This document shows, in pieces, positions 1-7,922 of a stretch of DNA of 40,398 nucleotides. How positions within the stretch are numbered: position 1 is the first letter of the stretch; the number at the start of each line of letters is the position of its first letter. The notes beneath the pieces were generated by a model. That model was not told the origin of the DNA. It was given only the letters and a program-made list of their open reading frames with translations, and ran no database searches. The DNA lies in the NCBI RefSeq assembly GCF_025362455.1, contig NZ_JANYGJ010000032.1:1-40398 (forward strand), read 5' to 3'. This DNA is from Deinococcus sp. GTDB taxonomy: Bacteria; Deinococcota; Deinococci; Deinococcales; Deinococcaceae. A program made the translations under genes and the position numbers.

Positions 1-2741
1 AGGCTACGGCGCTTGCGGGTGCGCTCCTTTTCCAGCTCCTGCACCCCCTTCTGGCCGTCCAGCTTGGCCTGCAAGGTGGGGGCGGTGGTCGCGCCGCGCC
101 GGGCCTCCTTGATCTGCCGGTCCAGTTCCTTGAGGTCGCGCTCTAACCCCACCTTCAAATCCTCTGACCAGGTGTCGATGCGCTCGGCGGCGTCTTCAAA
201 GGCTTTCAGGTTGCGGGTATTGATCTGGCTGCGGCGCTGAACGCGGGCGTGGTCGAGCAGGTCCGGCAGGGCGGCGGGGGGGGAGGTGTCTGCATCCTGA
301 GTGGCCGCGCCCAGATCGAACAGCTTGCGGGTCAGCTCGGCGGGCCAGATTTCGCCCTCGTCGGTCAGGGCACACAGCAGCAGGTGTTCTTCCGTCTGGC
401 CCAGCGCTTCTACGGTGTAGAGCGCCGCGCTCAGCCAGCCGCCTTCGCCCCGCCGCTCCCGCAAGGCCCCGATATGCGGGCCGCTGTACTGAAAACTCAG
501 GTGCTGATGTTCAGGCAGGAGCCGGGCCTTGGCCCTCGCCAGCACGTACTGAGCCAGCGGGTGTCCCAGGCGGTAGCGGTGAGCGCCGGGAACGTCCGGT
601 AGCGCCTGTTCGCGGAGCTGGGCGTCACGCTCCGGCAGGATGTAGTGCCCGCTGGCGACGCCCTGGCCGCTGGGGTCGCGGCGCAGGGTAAAGGAACGCT
701 CGTCGCCAAAACTGGCGTCCTCACCCAGTTCCGTTTTTGTGGTCTGCATCAGCAGCCGGGAGAAGCGTCCCAGTTGCTCACGGCTCTCGTCCTGGCGCAC
801 TTTCAGCAGGCGGTGAACGTCCTCGTCGAAATATTCGAGCAATTGGGCGCGGGTGCGGGTCATGGTCTCGCTGATTTCCGAACTCAGGGCGGCCTGCAAC
901 TCGTCGAAGGCCGCCTGAATGGCCTGGGGCGTGCGGCACTTCTGGTAGATGTCGGCCACCCGCTTCTCGAAATCCACGCCGCTGCCGATGGCCCCGATCA
1001 CCTCGTCGCTGCTGCCGAATACGCCGTTGAACAGCTTGAATTTCTCGCTCAGCAGTTCGTAGACCCGCACGTCGGCTTCGTTGCCCTTGTTCAGAAAGTT
1101 GAGCACCACCACATCGTGTTTCTGGCCGTAGCGGTGGCAGCGGCCAATGCGCTGCTCGATGCGCTGCGGATTCCAGGGCAGATCGTAATTGACCACCAAG
1201 GCGCAGAATTGCAGATTGATGCCCTCGGCCCCCGCCTCGGTGGCGATCATGATCTCGGCGTGCTCACGGAATTCGTCCACCAGGGCGCTGCGCATATCGG
1301 CGGTGCGCGACCCGGAGATGCGCTCGCTCCCGGCGTGTCGCGCCTGCCAGGCTTTGTAGGTGGCTTTGCTGCGCTCGTCGGTGTTGGTGCCGTTGAACAG
1401 CACGACCTTACCCGCGTGGCCGTGCTCCTCCAGCAGCTCCAGTAGGTAGTCTTGGGTGCGGCGCGATTCGGTAAAAATAATGGCCTTGCGGGCCGCGCCC
1501 TGGGCCTGTGCGGCGGCGAAGGCGCGTTGCAGGCCGGTGAGCAGCGCCTCTCCCTTGGCGTTCTCGCGGATGTTCTGGGCTTCACTGTGCAGCGCGTCCA
1601 GCTCGGCGGCCTCCTCGCCCAGTTTTCGTCGCTGGGCAGGCGTCATCGGGCTGTCTGCGCCGCCTTCGTCCCATTCGTCGGCGGTTTCACCGAGCGCCTC
1701 ATACTCTGCGGCCAGCTCGACCTCAAGGGCCGTGCCGCCGCGCGCGCTCAGCTCCCGGTTCAGGCGGTCACGGACAGTGCCCAGCGCCCCGGCAATGGCA
1801 AATGAGCTGGAGCCCAGCAGCTTACGCAAAATCAGGGTAATCAGGCTGCGCTGACTGTTGGGCAGCGAGGCCAGCTCGTCACGCTGCAAGAACTCGCTGA
1901 CCCGCTCGTACAAGCGCTGCTCGCCGCTGTGCGGCGTAAACTCCTCGACCAGCACATGCCGCCGGGTATAATTGACGTACTGCGTGACCTGCTTGCGTAA
2001 GGTCCGGTGGCAAAACGGCTCCAGCCGCCGCTTGAGCTGCGAGAAGGTGGCCGGACTGCTCAGGTTGGCGTACTGCTCCCGGAAACTGCCGATGTCTCCA
2101 AACACCTGTTCGTCGAGAAAGCTGACCAGGCCGTACAACTCCAGCAAGCTGTTTTGCAGCGGCGTAGCGGTCAGCAGCAGCTTGGAGCGCCCATGTAGCG
2201 CCGTTTTCAGGGCGTTGCCGGTGACGTTACTGGTTTTGTAGACGTTTCGCAGGCGATGGGCCTCGTCCATGACCACCAGATCCCAGTGAATAGCCTTGAT
2301 GTCGTCGGCCTTGCGGGCGGCGAACTGGTACGAGCAGATGACGATCTGATCACTCTGAAATGGTGGCTCATCCCGCCTGAGCGCGGCGTTGTAACTGGTC
2401 GTCTCAATGATCTGAACCGGCAAAAAGAACTTCTCGCCCAGCTCCTGAACCCACTGTTTACGCAAGTTGGCAGGTGTAATGATCAGAACCCGCCGCTTGT
2501 ATTCGGCCCACTTCTGGGAGATGACCAGTCCCGCCTCAATGGTTTTGCCCAGGCCCACCTCGTCGGCCAGCAGTGCGCCGCCTGAGAGCGGATTCTGAAA
2601 GGCGAACAGAGCGGCCTGAACCTGATGTGGATTGAGGTCCACCTGTGCGTCGACCAGAGCACCTGCAAACTTGTCGGCCTCGTCTGGCCCGCGCCGCCGG
2701 GTGAGTTCGTGGGCGTAGAGCTTACTGTGGTGAAAGGTCAT
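1..2741 (-). CDS. SNF2/RapA-like DEAD/DEAH helicase, 5' part (runs off left edge)
   Basis: Superfamily 2 ATPase of the SNF2/RapA type, expected to translocate on DNA or remodel protein-nucleic acid complexes. About 913 codons lie in the window and the C-terminus is missing. Visible motifs: Walker A DEVGLGKT near residue 60, motif II DEAH (VVMDEAHRL) near 158, a TATPLQN motif after it, and helicase C-terminal motif VI QRIGRCHRYGQ near 532. After that comes a long charged, probably helical region. The start ATG at 2741 gives MTFHHSKLYAHELTRRR, which resembles the N-terminus I recall for this family; a GTG directly before it is possible. It is transcribed away from the element and lies about 100 bases from attL, so the insertion left it intact. 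The exact role is not known from sequence. Confidence 0.93.
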   Translation of the reverse strand, partial: MTFHHSKLYAHELTRRRGPDEADKFAGALVDAQVDLNPHQVQAALFAFQNPLSGGALLADEVGLGKTIEAGLVISQKWAEYKRRVLIITPANLRKQWVQELGEKFFLPVQIIETTSYNAALRRDEPPFQSDQIVICSYQFAARKADDIKAIHWDLVVMDEAHRLRNVYKTSNVTGNALKTALHGRSKLLLTATPLQNSLLELYGLVSFLDEQVFGDIGSFREQYANLSSPATFSQLKRRLEPFCHRTLRKQVTQYVNYTRRHVLVEEFTPHSGEQRLYERVSEFLQRDELASLPNSQRSLITLILRKLLGSSSFAIAGALGTVRDRLNRELSARGGTALEVELAAEYEALGETADEWDEGGADSPMTPAQRRKLGEEAAELDALHSEAQNIRENAKGEALLTGLQRAFAAAQAQGAARKAIIFTESRRTQDYLLELLEEHGHAGKVVLFNGTNTDERSKATYKAWQARHAGSERISGSRTADMRSALVDEFREHAEIMIATEAGAEGINLQFCALVVNYDLPWNPQRIEQRIGRCHRYGQKHDVVVLNFLNKGNEADVRVYELLSEKFKLFNGVFGSSDEVIGAIGSGVDFEKRVADIYQKCRTPQAIQAAFDELQAALSSEISETMTRTRAQLLEYFDEDVHRLLKVRQDESREQLGRFSRLLMQTTKTELGEDASFGDERSFTLRRDPSGQGVASGHYILPERDAQLREQALPDVPGAHRYRLGHPLAQYVLARAKARLLPEHQHLSFQYSGPHIGALRERRGEGGWLSAALYTVEALGQTEEHLLLCALTDEGEIWPAELTRKLFDLGAATQDADTSPPAALPDLLDHARVQRRSQINTRNLKAFEDAAERIDTWSEDLKVGLERDLKELDRQIKEARRGATTAPTLQAKLDGQKGVQELEKERTRKRRS

Positions 2742-2845
2742 CACGATAGGGGAAGTATGGCGCACGGCTGGGCCAGACTCGCAGAACATGGGCGTGACGA
2801 CCAGCAGCGTCTTCGGCACAACGAAAAAACCCCGCCCTGAGACGA

Positions 2846-2901
2846 GGTTTTCTTCTGGTGTACCTGAAGGGATTCGAACCCCTGGCCTTCTGATCCGTAG
2901 T
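2846..2901. other. attL: displaced tRNA-Arg 3' end
   Basis: This 56-base stretch is identical to 12699-12754. It contains the 3' half of tRNA-Arg (T arm, acceptor strand and CCA, up to the anticodon loop) but the 5' half is absent, so it is a displaced tRNA 3' end and not a gene. Just outside it, 2825-2855 carries an imperfect CCTCG/CGGGG hairpin with a T run on the minus strand, probably the original terminator of the tRNA. Identity stops at 2845 and 2902. Confidence 0.92.
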
Positions 2902-2930
2902 TCCCCCTAGCCCCTGCCGCCCCGTTTTAT

Positions 2931-2965
2931 GCTCTCCCAGACTCTCCCTCTGGGTGGGCGTTTTT
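2931..2965 (+). terminator. Rho-independent-like terminator inside the left end
   Basis: CCCAGA (2936-2941) pairs with TCTGGG (2949-2954), followed by GTGGGCG and a five-T run. The 16-base segment 2948-2963 recurs with one change at 11308-11323 near the integrase, so it may instead be part of a recombination-site repeat. Confidence 0.45.
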
Positions 2966-3016
2966 CGTGTCAGGGAGTGGTGTTCATCTCGTCTCAGACC
3001 GCCTTGCCCCGTTCTG

Positions 3017-3038
3017 GTTGTGGCACTGTTGTGGCAAT
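3017..3038 (+). other. Left copy of paired TTGTGGCA sites (candidate integrase arm sites)
   Basis: Two TTGTGGCA octamers (3018-3025, 3029-3036) spaced 11 bases apart. The same 22-base arrangement, with one base changed, is at 12617-12638 beside attR. Paired direct repeats inside both att ends are typical of arm-type sites bound by the N-terminal domain of tyrosine integrases. The binding role is inference. Confidence 0.55.
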
Positions 3039-3058
3039 TGAAGTCGCTTACCCGAAGA

Positions 3059-3222
3059 TGATCCACAAGCATTACTCCGAGTATTTCCCCACCTGTTACG
3101 TAGCCCGCGAACCCGATGCACAGAGGGTTAATTGCATTTCGGCTTGTGGGTAGGAAGATAGCCGGTACGGAGTCTGTGGATAAATTTTCTCGTGTGGCAT
3201 GCACTTTATAGAATTATCCACA
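3059..3222. other. Candidate replication origin: DnaA boxes
   Basis: Two perfect DnaA boxes face each other: TGTGGATAA at 3175-3183 and TTATCCACA at 3214-3222, separated by an AT-rich stretch that is unusual in this window. A one-mismatch box (TGATCCACA) is at 3059-3067. The element encodes a Toprim primase and a RepA-like ATPase just downstream, which supports an origin. Whether it fires is not shown by the sequence. Confidence 0.5.
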
Positions 3223-3247
3223 AACTTGCACAAGTGTTTTTCGAGTG

Positions 3248-3425
3248 TGCTGTAATTTCTCTAGGGAAGAAACAGCACTTGGCAAAACGCCCTAACACAG
3301 CACGGTGCGTTTGATTTCCCTACAACACGAAAGCGCGTGAGCTTCCCGGCCAGGAAAAACACTCACGCGCTGCCCAGGGAACCTTTTCACGGGTTCCCAA
3401 TCGCCCCCGAACACGGATGTTCGGG
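3248..3425. repeat. Cluster of hairpins upstream of the main operon
   Basis: Inverted repeats follow one another: TGCTG/CAGCA with inner TTTCT/AGAAA (3248-3276); AGCGCGTGAG/CTCACGCGCT (3331-3371); GGGAACC/GGTTCCC (about 3377-3398); CCCGAACA-CGGA-TGTTCGGG (3406-3425). The last ends 12 bases before the GGAGG of the first gene. They may be a folded 5' leader that controls the operon, or single-strand origin structures. Confidence 0.6.
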
Positions 3426-3449
3426 ACATGACCCTTTGGAGGTCACGCC

Positions 3450-3644
3450 ATGAATTTAACCCACCCCGCCCCACCGGTGAAGTTGACTTACAAACCCGAA
3501 GAGCTGCCGCCCATGCTGGGCATTGGACGTAACGGGATTTATGGCCTCATTCACTCTGGCAAGTTGCGAAGCATTCGGGTGGGAAGAAAATTTGTAGTGC
3601 CGTCATCTGCTATTGAAGAGTTTCTGAACGGCGGCACTAAATGA
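3450..3644 (+). CDS. Excisionase-like HTH protein
   Basis: 64-residue protein with a winged-helix/HTH_17 excisionase-family fold: the YKPEELPPMLGIGRNGIYGL segment holds the HTH and the GKLRSIRVGRKFVVP segment the wing. It ends with the usual SAIEEFL helix. Such proteins bind att DNA as recombination directionality factors, or act as small transcription regulators. GGAGG at 3438-3442 is 7 bases before ATG, a strong ribosome site and the only good one in this operon. It is the first gene of the twelve-gene operon and its stop overlaps the next ATG (ATGA). It lies far from the integrase, so a regulatory or replication role is possible. Confidence 0.85.
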   Translation: MNLTHPAPPVKLTYKPEELPPMLGIGRNGIYGLIHSGKLRSIRVGRKFVVPSSAIEEFLNGGTK

Positions 3645-3808
3645 AGCGGCCCACCGGGCAGACGGTGGGCGACATGAACAGTTTAGCGCACCTATACGAA
3701 CTGGCGCTCACGGCTCAGCGCCCCGATAACATCTGTTCTGGGCTGAAGTTGCTCGAAGCTCTTAGGAAGTGCCGTGATTTTCAACCCATCACAGGCAGCA
3801 AGGCGTGA
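3641..3808 (+). CDS. Small hypothetical protein, 55 aa
   Basis: 55-codon frame coupled at both ends: ATGA overlap with the HTH gene and GTGA overlap with the primase gene. The middle is helical (AHLYELALTAQ, SGLKLLEALRKC). I do not recognise the family. Its first codons contain a perfect 8-bp hairpin (GCCCACCG/CGGTGGGC, 3649-3670), which could attenuate translation. The overlap pattern is the main support for it being a gene. Confidence 0.65.
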   Translation: MKRPTGQTVGDMNSLAHLYELALTAQRPDNICSGLKLLEALRKCRDFQPITGSKA

Positions 3809-5016
3809 AGCTCTCCGAACTCCTCCCCCTCATCCATCTGCCGGACCTGATCGCCCGCGAGTGCGGCCCGGATGCGGTACGCGGCCTGACCCGTGAGCGC
3901 GGGGGCGTTATCTGTGACCCTCGCCCCGGCCAGCGCGAGACGCGGCCCAGCTTCAGTGTGTACAGGCAGGGCAACGTCTGGCGCTGGAAACGACACGGCG
4001 GTGATGAGGCCAGCGGCAACGCCTACGGCTTCCTGCTCGACTGCGGCTACTCCGAGACACAGGCCCGTGAGGAACTGCACCGCCTGGCTGGGGTGCCGCT
4101 GGACGGGTGGCAGAGCGCACCCCGGCCCCGGATCGCTTACACCCCGCCTTCTTCGCTGGACCTGGCACGCGGGGCGCTCAGTCGGTATGCCCCACTCACC
4201 CCGGATGAGCTGGCCCAGGTCGGGCGACTGCTGGCCCCACTGGATGAGCGCAGCCCAGCGGCCCAGGACTTGCGGCGGCGCGGCCTGCTGGGCTGGGCAG
4301 GCTTACAGGTCGGTGTGTTGCGTTCCGACTTCCAGACCCGTGAGGGGAAGGTGCTGGCAAAGCGTGGGGCACTGGGCCTGCTGATGACCGGCCCGGATGG
4401 TCAGGTCTGGGGGCTCAAGGTGCGGAACCTGGGCACGGCCTCTGAGTTGGAAACGGCGGGCGTAGACCGCTACATCTACCGGCTGGCGAAGCACGGTGCT
4501 CCGGCGTGGTGCTCACCGGGTTACGGGCAGGGTCAGGCGCTGCTCATCACTGAAGGCGAGTTGAACGGCGCGGCGGCATCGAGGGTGGCACAGGTGGCCG
4601 GGCTGAGCCTGGATGTGCAGGGGCTGGCCGGGGCGGGTGGGGTGCCGCATCTGGTCGGGATGATGGGGAAGCCGGTGTACCTGTATGGCGACCCGGACCC
4701 GGCGGGCCTGGCCTGTCTGGCGCGGGTCGGTGAGCTGGCCCAGGCAGCCGGAGCGGCTGAGGTCCGGGTGCTGGCCGCGCTGCCTGCCGGTGACTTCTGT
4801 GACCGGCTGGGCGAGCAGGGCGCGGCGGCGTTTGGCGCTCAGCTCCACACCCTACTCGAAGAGGCTCAGATCAGCGCTGTTGATTTGGGGCCACGCCCAG
4901 CTTTCGGGCCACCCCCTGTTCTGAAGACAATGCCGTCTGGCACGGTGCCCAGCATTTGGGGCCAACAGAAACAACCCTGTCGGGGGATTTGGGGACAGAA
5001 GCGGGGCGTGCTGTGA
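3805..5016 (+). CDS. Toprim-domain DNA primase-like protein
   Basis: 403 residues, GTG start inside a GTGA overlap. The N-terminus (RPSFSVYRQGNVWRWKRHGG, then NAYGFLLDCGYSETQAREEL) looks like the CHC2 zinc-finger region of DnaG-type phage primases, but the zinc cysteines are not evident. The Toprim core follows: ITEGELNGAAA near residues 249-258 with the catalytic Glu, and GDPDPAG near 295 with the metal-binding DxD. This architecture is common in phage and plasmid primases. The last 40 or so residues look disordered (PRPAFGPPPVLKTM). Probable role: priming replication of the excised element with the ATPase encoded next. Confidence 0.85.
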   Translation: MKLSELLPLIHLPDLIARECGPDAVRGLTRERGGVICDPRPGQRETRPSFSVYRQGNVWRWKRHGGDEASGNAYGFLLDCGYSETQAREELHRLAGVPLDGWQSAPRPRIAYTPPSSLDLARGALSRYAPLTPDELAQVGRLLAPLDERSPAAQDLRRRGLLGWAGLQVGVLRSDFQTREGKVLAKRGALGLLMTGPDGQVWGLKVRNLGTASELETAGVDRYIYRLAKHGAPAWCSPGYGQGQALLITEGELNGAAASRVAQVAGLSLDVQGLAGAGGVPHLVGMMGKPVYLYGDPDPAGLACLARVGELAQAAGAAEVRVLAALPAGDFCDRLGEQGAAAFGAQLHTLLEEAQISAVDLGPRPAFGPPPVLKTMPSGTVPSIWGQQKQPCRGIWGQKRGVL

Positions 5017-6182
5017 AGCTGCGCTTCCGGCAGGTGTCCGGCATCCCGACCCCGCCCCCGATTGAATGGGTCTGGGAGGGCCGCATCGCACGCGGCTACA
5101 TCACCATGTTGGGCGGTACGGGTGGAGTCGGTAAGAGTGCGCTGGTGGCCTCTCTGGAAGTCGCGGTGCTGGCTGGGCTGCCGTTCCTGGGCGGGGCCAC
5201 CTCACAGGGCGCGGTGATTCATGCCGACTTCGACACCGACGCCCGCGCCCAGTTGCCCTGGTTAGAGCGGGCGGTACTGGGTCAGGGCGTTTCGCATGAC
5301 GTGCTGGACCGTATCACCTACGTGGACTCCGAGCACGGCGGCTTCATGGATGAAGCGGGCCTGGCCGCCCTCAAAGAGCAAGCGCTGTCTGTCGGTGCGG
5401 TGCTGATCGTGGTGGACGCCTTCACGTCTGCTTTCCCGATGATCCGGGGCAATGACGCGGGCGAGGTGATGCAGGTGATGGCCGCATTTCGCCAGCTTGC
5501 CAAAGACACGGGCGCGGCGGTGGTGGTGCTCGACCATACCCCTAAGCCGATGGTGAATATGCCGGAAGGGCGCGGGCTGCTGGGAAGCACCATCAAGAGC
5601 GCCGGGGCGCGGGCGGTGCATCTACTGAGCCGCGTACCGCCGAAAGACGTAGGCGGGCTGGACGTGCTGCGCTTTGAGGCTCACAAGAACAACCTGGCCC
5701 AGATCGGTGAGCCGCTGGGTATTCAGCGCATCTGGGAAGGTGACGGGCTGCGTTTTGAGCCGTATGAGCTGCCCGACAGCGACCACGACGGCCCGGCCAG
5801 CAAGGCGCGGCGGGCGCTGGAAACCTACCTGAATGACCGGGCCGGGGCTGTGATCCCCCGCAAAGAACTGTTTGACCACCTCATCACGCGCCTGAATGTC
5901 TCCGAGCGAACCGTGAAACGGGCTGTCGGAGAGGCGATTTCAGAGAACACCATTCAGACCGTTCAACTCAGCGGGCGTGGCAACCCGGTGGCTTATAAGA
6001 GTGTGCTCGAAGTGGCTGATTCGGGGCCACTGGATAACCTGCCCGACAGTGGTGTGAATGTGGTGGCCCCAAATCATTCAAGCGTGTCAGACGACAGTGT
6101 TCTGAGAACAGGGGTTGTCCTCAAAACAATGGCTGGCCCCAAATCAGAACCTGTTGAGCAAGAGGAAGTGCAGACGTGGTAG
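5013..6182 (+). CDS. RepA-like AAA (AAA_25) ATPase / replicative helicase
   Basis: RecA-fold ATPase of the RepA/AAA_25 group. Walker A GGTGGVGKSALVASLE is near residues 25-40, an HADFDTD strand follows, Walker B is VLIVVDAFTSAF near 130, and VVVLDHTPKP is the sensor strand. A GLLGSTIKSAGARAVHL segment follows, as in RSF1010 RepA-type hexameric helicases. The C-terminal third has a winged-helix-like part (KELFDHLITRLNVSERTVKRAV). I chose GTG 5013 because it forms the GTGA overlap used across the operon; an in-frame TTG at 4956 would add 19 residues. Likely the replicative helicase of the element. Confidence 0.85.
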   Translation: MKLRFRQVSGIPTPPPIEWVWEGRIARGYITMLGGTGGVGKSALVASLEVAVLAGLPFLGGATSQGAVIHADFDTDARAQLPWLERAVLGQGVSHDVLDRITYVDSEHGGFMDEAGLAALKEQALSVGAVLIVVDAFTSAFPMIRGNDAGEVMQVMAAFRQLAKDTGAAVVVLDHTPKPMVNMPEGRGLLGSTIKSAGARAVHLLSRVPPKDVGGLDVLRFEAHKNNLAQIGEPLGIQRIWEGDGLRFEPYELPDSDHDGPASKARRALETYLNDRAGAVIPRKELFDHLITRLNVSERTVKRAVGEAISENTIQTVQLSGRGNPVAYKSVLEVADSGPLDNLPDSGVNVVAPNHSSVSDDSVLRTGVVLKTMAGPKSEPVEQEEVQTW

Positions 6183-6634
6183 CGCTGGAGCTGCTGACGG
6201 TGCTGGAGGCGCGGGGGGTGAAGCTGAGTATCCAAGCCGGACAGCTCACCTCACGCGGCCCGGTGGGCGCTATCACACCCGACCTGGGCGAGCAGATCAA
6301 GGCCCAGAAAGCCGCCCTGCTCGAAGTCCTCAGCCTGCCCCTGACCGGCGATATGTTGCCGCCGCTGCCCTGGGAGGATGTGCCCGGCCCGCTCCGGCTG
6401 ACTGCTCCTCTTCCTTCGCCGGACCCACTGCCCGAACACCTGGCCGTGATGGTGGACACGGCGAAGACAGGCACGCTGTCACGCGGCACGATCACGCTTG
6501 CCAGTGGCCTTGTCCCTGACCTGGGCGTGTATGTGCTGGCCTGGGCGGAGTGCTGGCCGGGTGATCGGGTCCACATCTTGCGGCGGCTTGAAGAGGCTTA
6601 CGCGGTCACGGCGCAGGGCAGGCAGGCACGGTGA
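6176..6634 (+). CDS. Protein with TubC N-terminal docking-like domain
   Basis: 152 residues, GTG start overlapping the ATPase stop by 7 bases. Residues 1-45 (LELLTVLEARGVKLSIQAGQ, then RGPVGAITPDLGEQIKAQKA, then LLEVL) match the pattern of the TubC N-terminal docking domain: leucine-rich helix, beta strand with a glycine turn, then a helix. That domain is known from NRPS/PKS subunit docking, but similar stretches also occur in mobile-element proteins next to primases. The C-terminal half is not recognised. It could mediate protein pairing in the replication complex; that is inference. Confidence 0.7.
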   Translation: MVALELLTVLEARGVKLSIQAGQLTSRGPVGAITPDLGEQIKAQKAALLEVLSLPLTGDMLPPLPWEDVPGPLRLTAPLPSPDPLPEHLAVMVDTAKTGTLSRGTITLASGLVPDLGVYVLAWAECWPGDRVHILRRLEEAYAVTAQGRQAR

Positions 6635-6942
6635 GCGCCCTGGCTGATCTGCTGGCCCAGCAACTGAGCGCAGCGGGCCTGGCTTTCGAGCGTGAGGTCC
6701 GCTTCCACCCCGTCAGGCGCTGGCGATTCGACTTCCTGTTCACGCCGTCGCTGGCCTGCGAGGTGGACGGCGGCACCTGGAGCGGCGGGCGGCACACACG
6801 CGGCGCGGGCTTCGAGAAAGACGCTGAGAAACTGAACGAGGCGGCGTTACTTGGTTTTACAGTCCTGCGCTTCACCGGCTCGATGGTGCGCGACGGAAGG
6901 GCCTTGCAGACCATCACGCGGGCACTGGAGGCGACAGGGTGA
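6631..6942 (+). CDS. Small PD-(D/E)XK-like endonuclease-domain protein
   Basis: 103 residues, GTGA start overlap. The sequence RRWRFDFLF, then ACEVDGGTW, then GFEKDAEKLNEAALLGFTVL has the order of a compact restriction-like nuclease (DUF559/VRR-NUC or very short patch repair type): Asp in the FDF strand, ExD in CEVDGG as the catalytic pair, and a Lys/Asn-containing helix. Possible roles are resolving recombination intermediates, or nicking or degrading foreign DNA. The fold assignment comes from motif order alone. Confidence 0.65.
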   Translation: MSALADLLAQQLSAAGLAFEREVRFHPVRRWRFDFLFTPSLACEVDGGTWSGGRHTRGAGFEKDAEKLNEAALLGFTVLRFTGSMVRDGRALQTITRALEATG

Positions 6943-7187
6943 ACGCGGCTGGGTATGTGCTGGGCCTGGCCCTGCTGGACCGTCTGCCCCTGAATCAGCG
7001 CCCCGTCTGGCTGGCCTGGCTGGCTCACCTTGAACCGCATCCCCAGGACCATCGAAAAGCCGCCCAGATGTTGCACGAATGCGGCCTTCTGATACACCAC
7101 ACCCTCACCCCGGAGGGCGTACAGGCGGCGCGTGAAGCCCTGTGCCTGGCCCTGACCCCCCCCGGTTCTATAGGCGGTGCAGTATGA
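6939..7187 (+). CDS. Small hypothetical protein, 82 aa
   Basis: GTGA overlap with the nuclease-like gene and ATGA overlap with the next. Predicted all-helical (YVLGLALLDRLPL, WLAWLAHLEP, HRKAAQMLHECGLL, GVQAAREALCLAL). No motif is recognised. The GC-rich codon use and tight coupling match its neighbours, so it is probably a real gene of the operon. Confidence 0.65.
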   Translation: MNAAGYVLGLALLDRLPLNQRPVWLAWLAHLEPHPQDHRKAAQMLHECGLLIHHTLTPEGVQAAREALCLALTPPGSIGGAV

Positions 7188-7498
7188 ACCCCAACCCCAC
7201 CAAAGCCCGGCAGGCCCGGCGAAGTAAGAAACGCACTCAACCCGGCACCCTGAACGATGCCCGCGCCCTCTTGTGGCGTGCCCTGAGCCGTGCGGGTGAT
7301 CTGCTCGATGCTGAAGACGCTGAGGGCCAGCCGGACACCCACACCGCCCTTCGAGCCATCCACGCCATCTCCCAGGGCGCAGCGGCATACGCCCGCATCA
7401 TCGAAGTAGGCGAGTTGGAAGCCCGCTTAGCCGCCCTGGAAGCGGTCAGCAGCGAGCCACAGCCCAGCGGCCCGCAACTGGGCCGGGGGGCCGCGTGA
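7184..7498 (+). CDS. Hypothetical protein, 104 aa, basic N-terminus and C-terminal coiled coil
   Basis: ATG at 7184 lies in an ATGA overlap. The first 20 residues are strongly basic (KARQARRSKKR) and could bind nucleic acid. The rest is helical, ending in a short coiled coil EVGELEARLAALEA. The plan resembles unannotated small phage proteins, including some small terminase subunits, but nothing specific is recognisable. The LEARLAALEA segment recalls the LEA motif that opens the next four genes. Confidence 0.65.
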   Translation: MNPNPTKARQARRSKKRTQPGTLNDARALLWRALSRAGDLLDAEDAEGQPDTHTALRAIHAISQGAAAYARIIEVGELEARLAALEAVSSEPQPSGPQLGRGAA

Positions 7499-7662
7499 GC
7501 GGGCAGCGCGGCAGGCTGAGCAAGCTCGAAGCGAAGGCGCCCAGCCCGGCAGACGCGGTGCTCATCATCCTTCGCCGGATCGTCGAGCGCGGCCCGGACG
7601 GCGAGCCGGTGGAAGTCGCCACCGTGCGCCGTGAACTCACGCTCAAGGTAAGCCCAGCATGA
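7495..7662 (+). CDS. Small RLSxLEA-module protein, 55 aa
   Basis: GTG start in a GTGA overlap; the stop overlaps the next ATG. It begins SGQRGRLSKLEAKAP, the first of four successive proteins with this basic-then-LEA opening. The rest (AVLIILRRIVERGPDGEPVE) is a helix plus a strand. The function is not recognised. Confidence 0.6.
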   Translation: MSGQRGRLSKLEAKAPSPADAVLIILRRIVERGPDGEPVEVATVRRELTLKVSPA

Positions 7663-7922
7663 CCGGCAGAGCGCGGCGGCTGACCCGGCTCGAAGCCCAG
7701 CAGCGCAGTTCACACGCGGTGGAGCAAATCGGCATTTACGAAGCCGACCTAGCGGCGGGCGTATGGCGCGATATTCACACCGGCAAGGCAGGCCCGGCGC
7801 TGAGTGCGGAAGACCTGGCAACCGGCGGCGAACTGGCCCAGTCAGGCGGCGGGCTGCTGCTGTACTCCCCACTGCCGGGCCGCTCCAAGATCATCCCAGG
7901 GCTTCAGGCGGCTGACCTGTGA
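7659..7922 (+). CDS. RLSxLEA-module protein, 87 aa
   Basis: ATGA overlap. It opens with TGRARRLTRLEAQQR, the same module as its neighbours, then has an unrelated body (IGIYEADLAAGVWRDIHTGK). The function is not recognised. The shared N-terminus suggests these proteins bind a common partner or nucleic acid through it. Confidence 0.65.
   Translation: MTGRARRLTRLEAQQRSSHAVEQIGIYEADLAAGVWRDIHTGKAGPALSAEDLATGGELAQSGGGLLLYSPLPGRSKIIPGLQAADL

Noticed and set aside
645..1445. Long plus-strand open frame (266 codons)
   Set aside because: It lies antisense within the clear SNF2 helicase gene; its composition is that of a GC-rich shadow frame with no recognisable domain.
2858..2901. Second tRNA-Arg gene at the left end
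   Set aside because: Only the 3' half is present; the D arm and 5' acceptor strand are missing, so it is attL.
2722..3204. Minus-strand frame of 160 codons across attL
   Set aside because: It runs through the tRNA remnant and att site, has no ribosome site, and is not protein-like.
7184..7498. Small terminase subunit
   Set aside because: Basic N-terminus and helices fit loosely, but there is no large terminase, portal or capsid gene and no specific motif.
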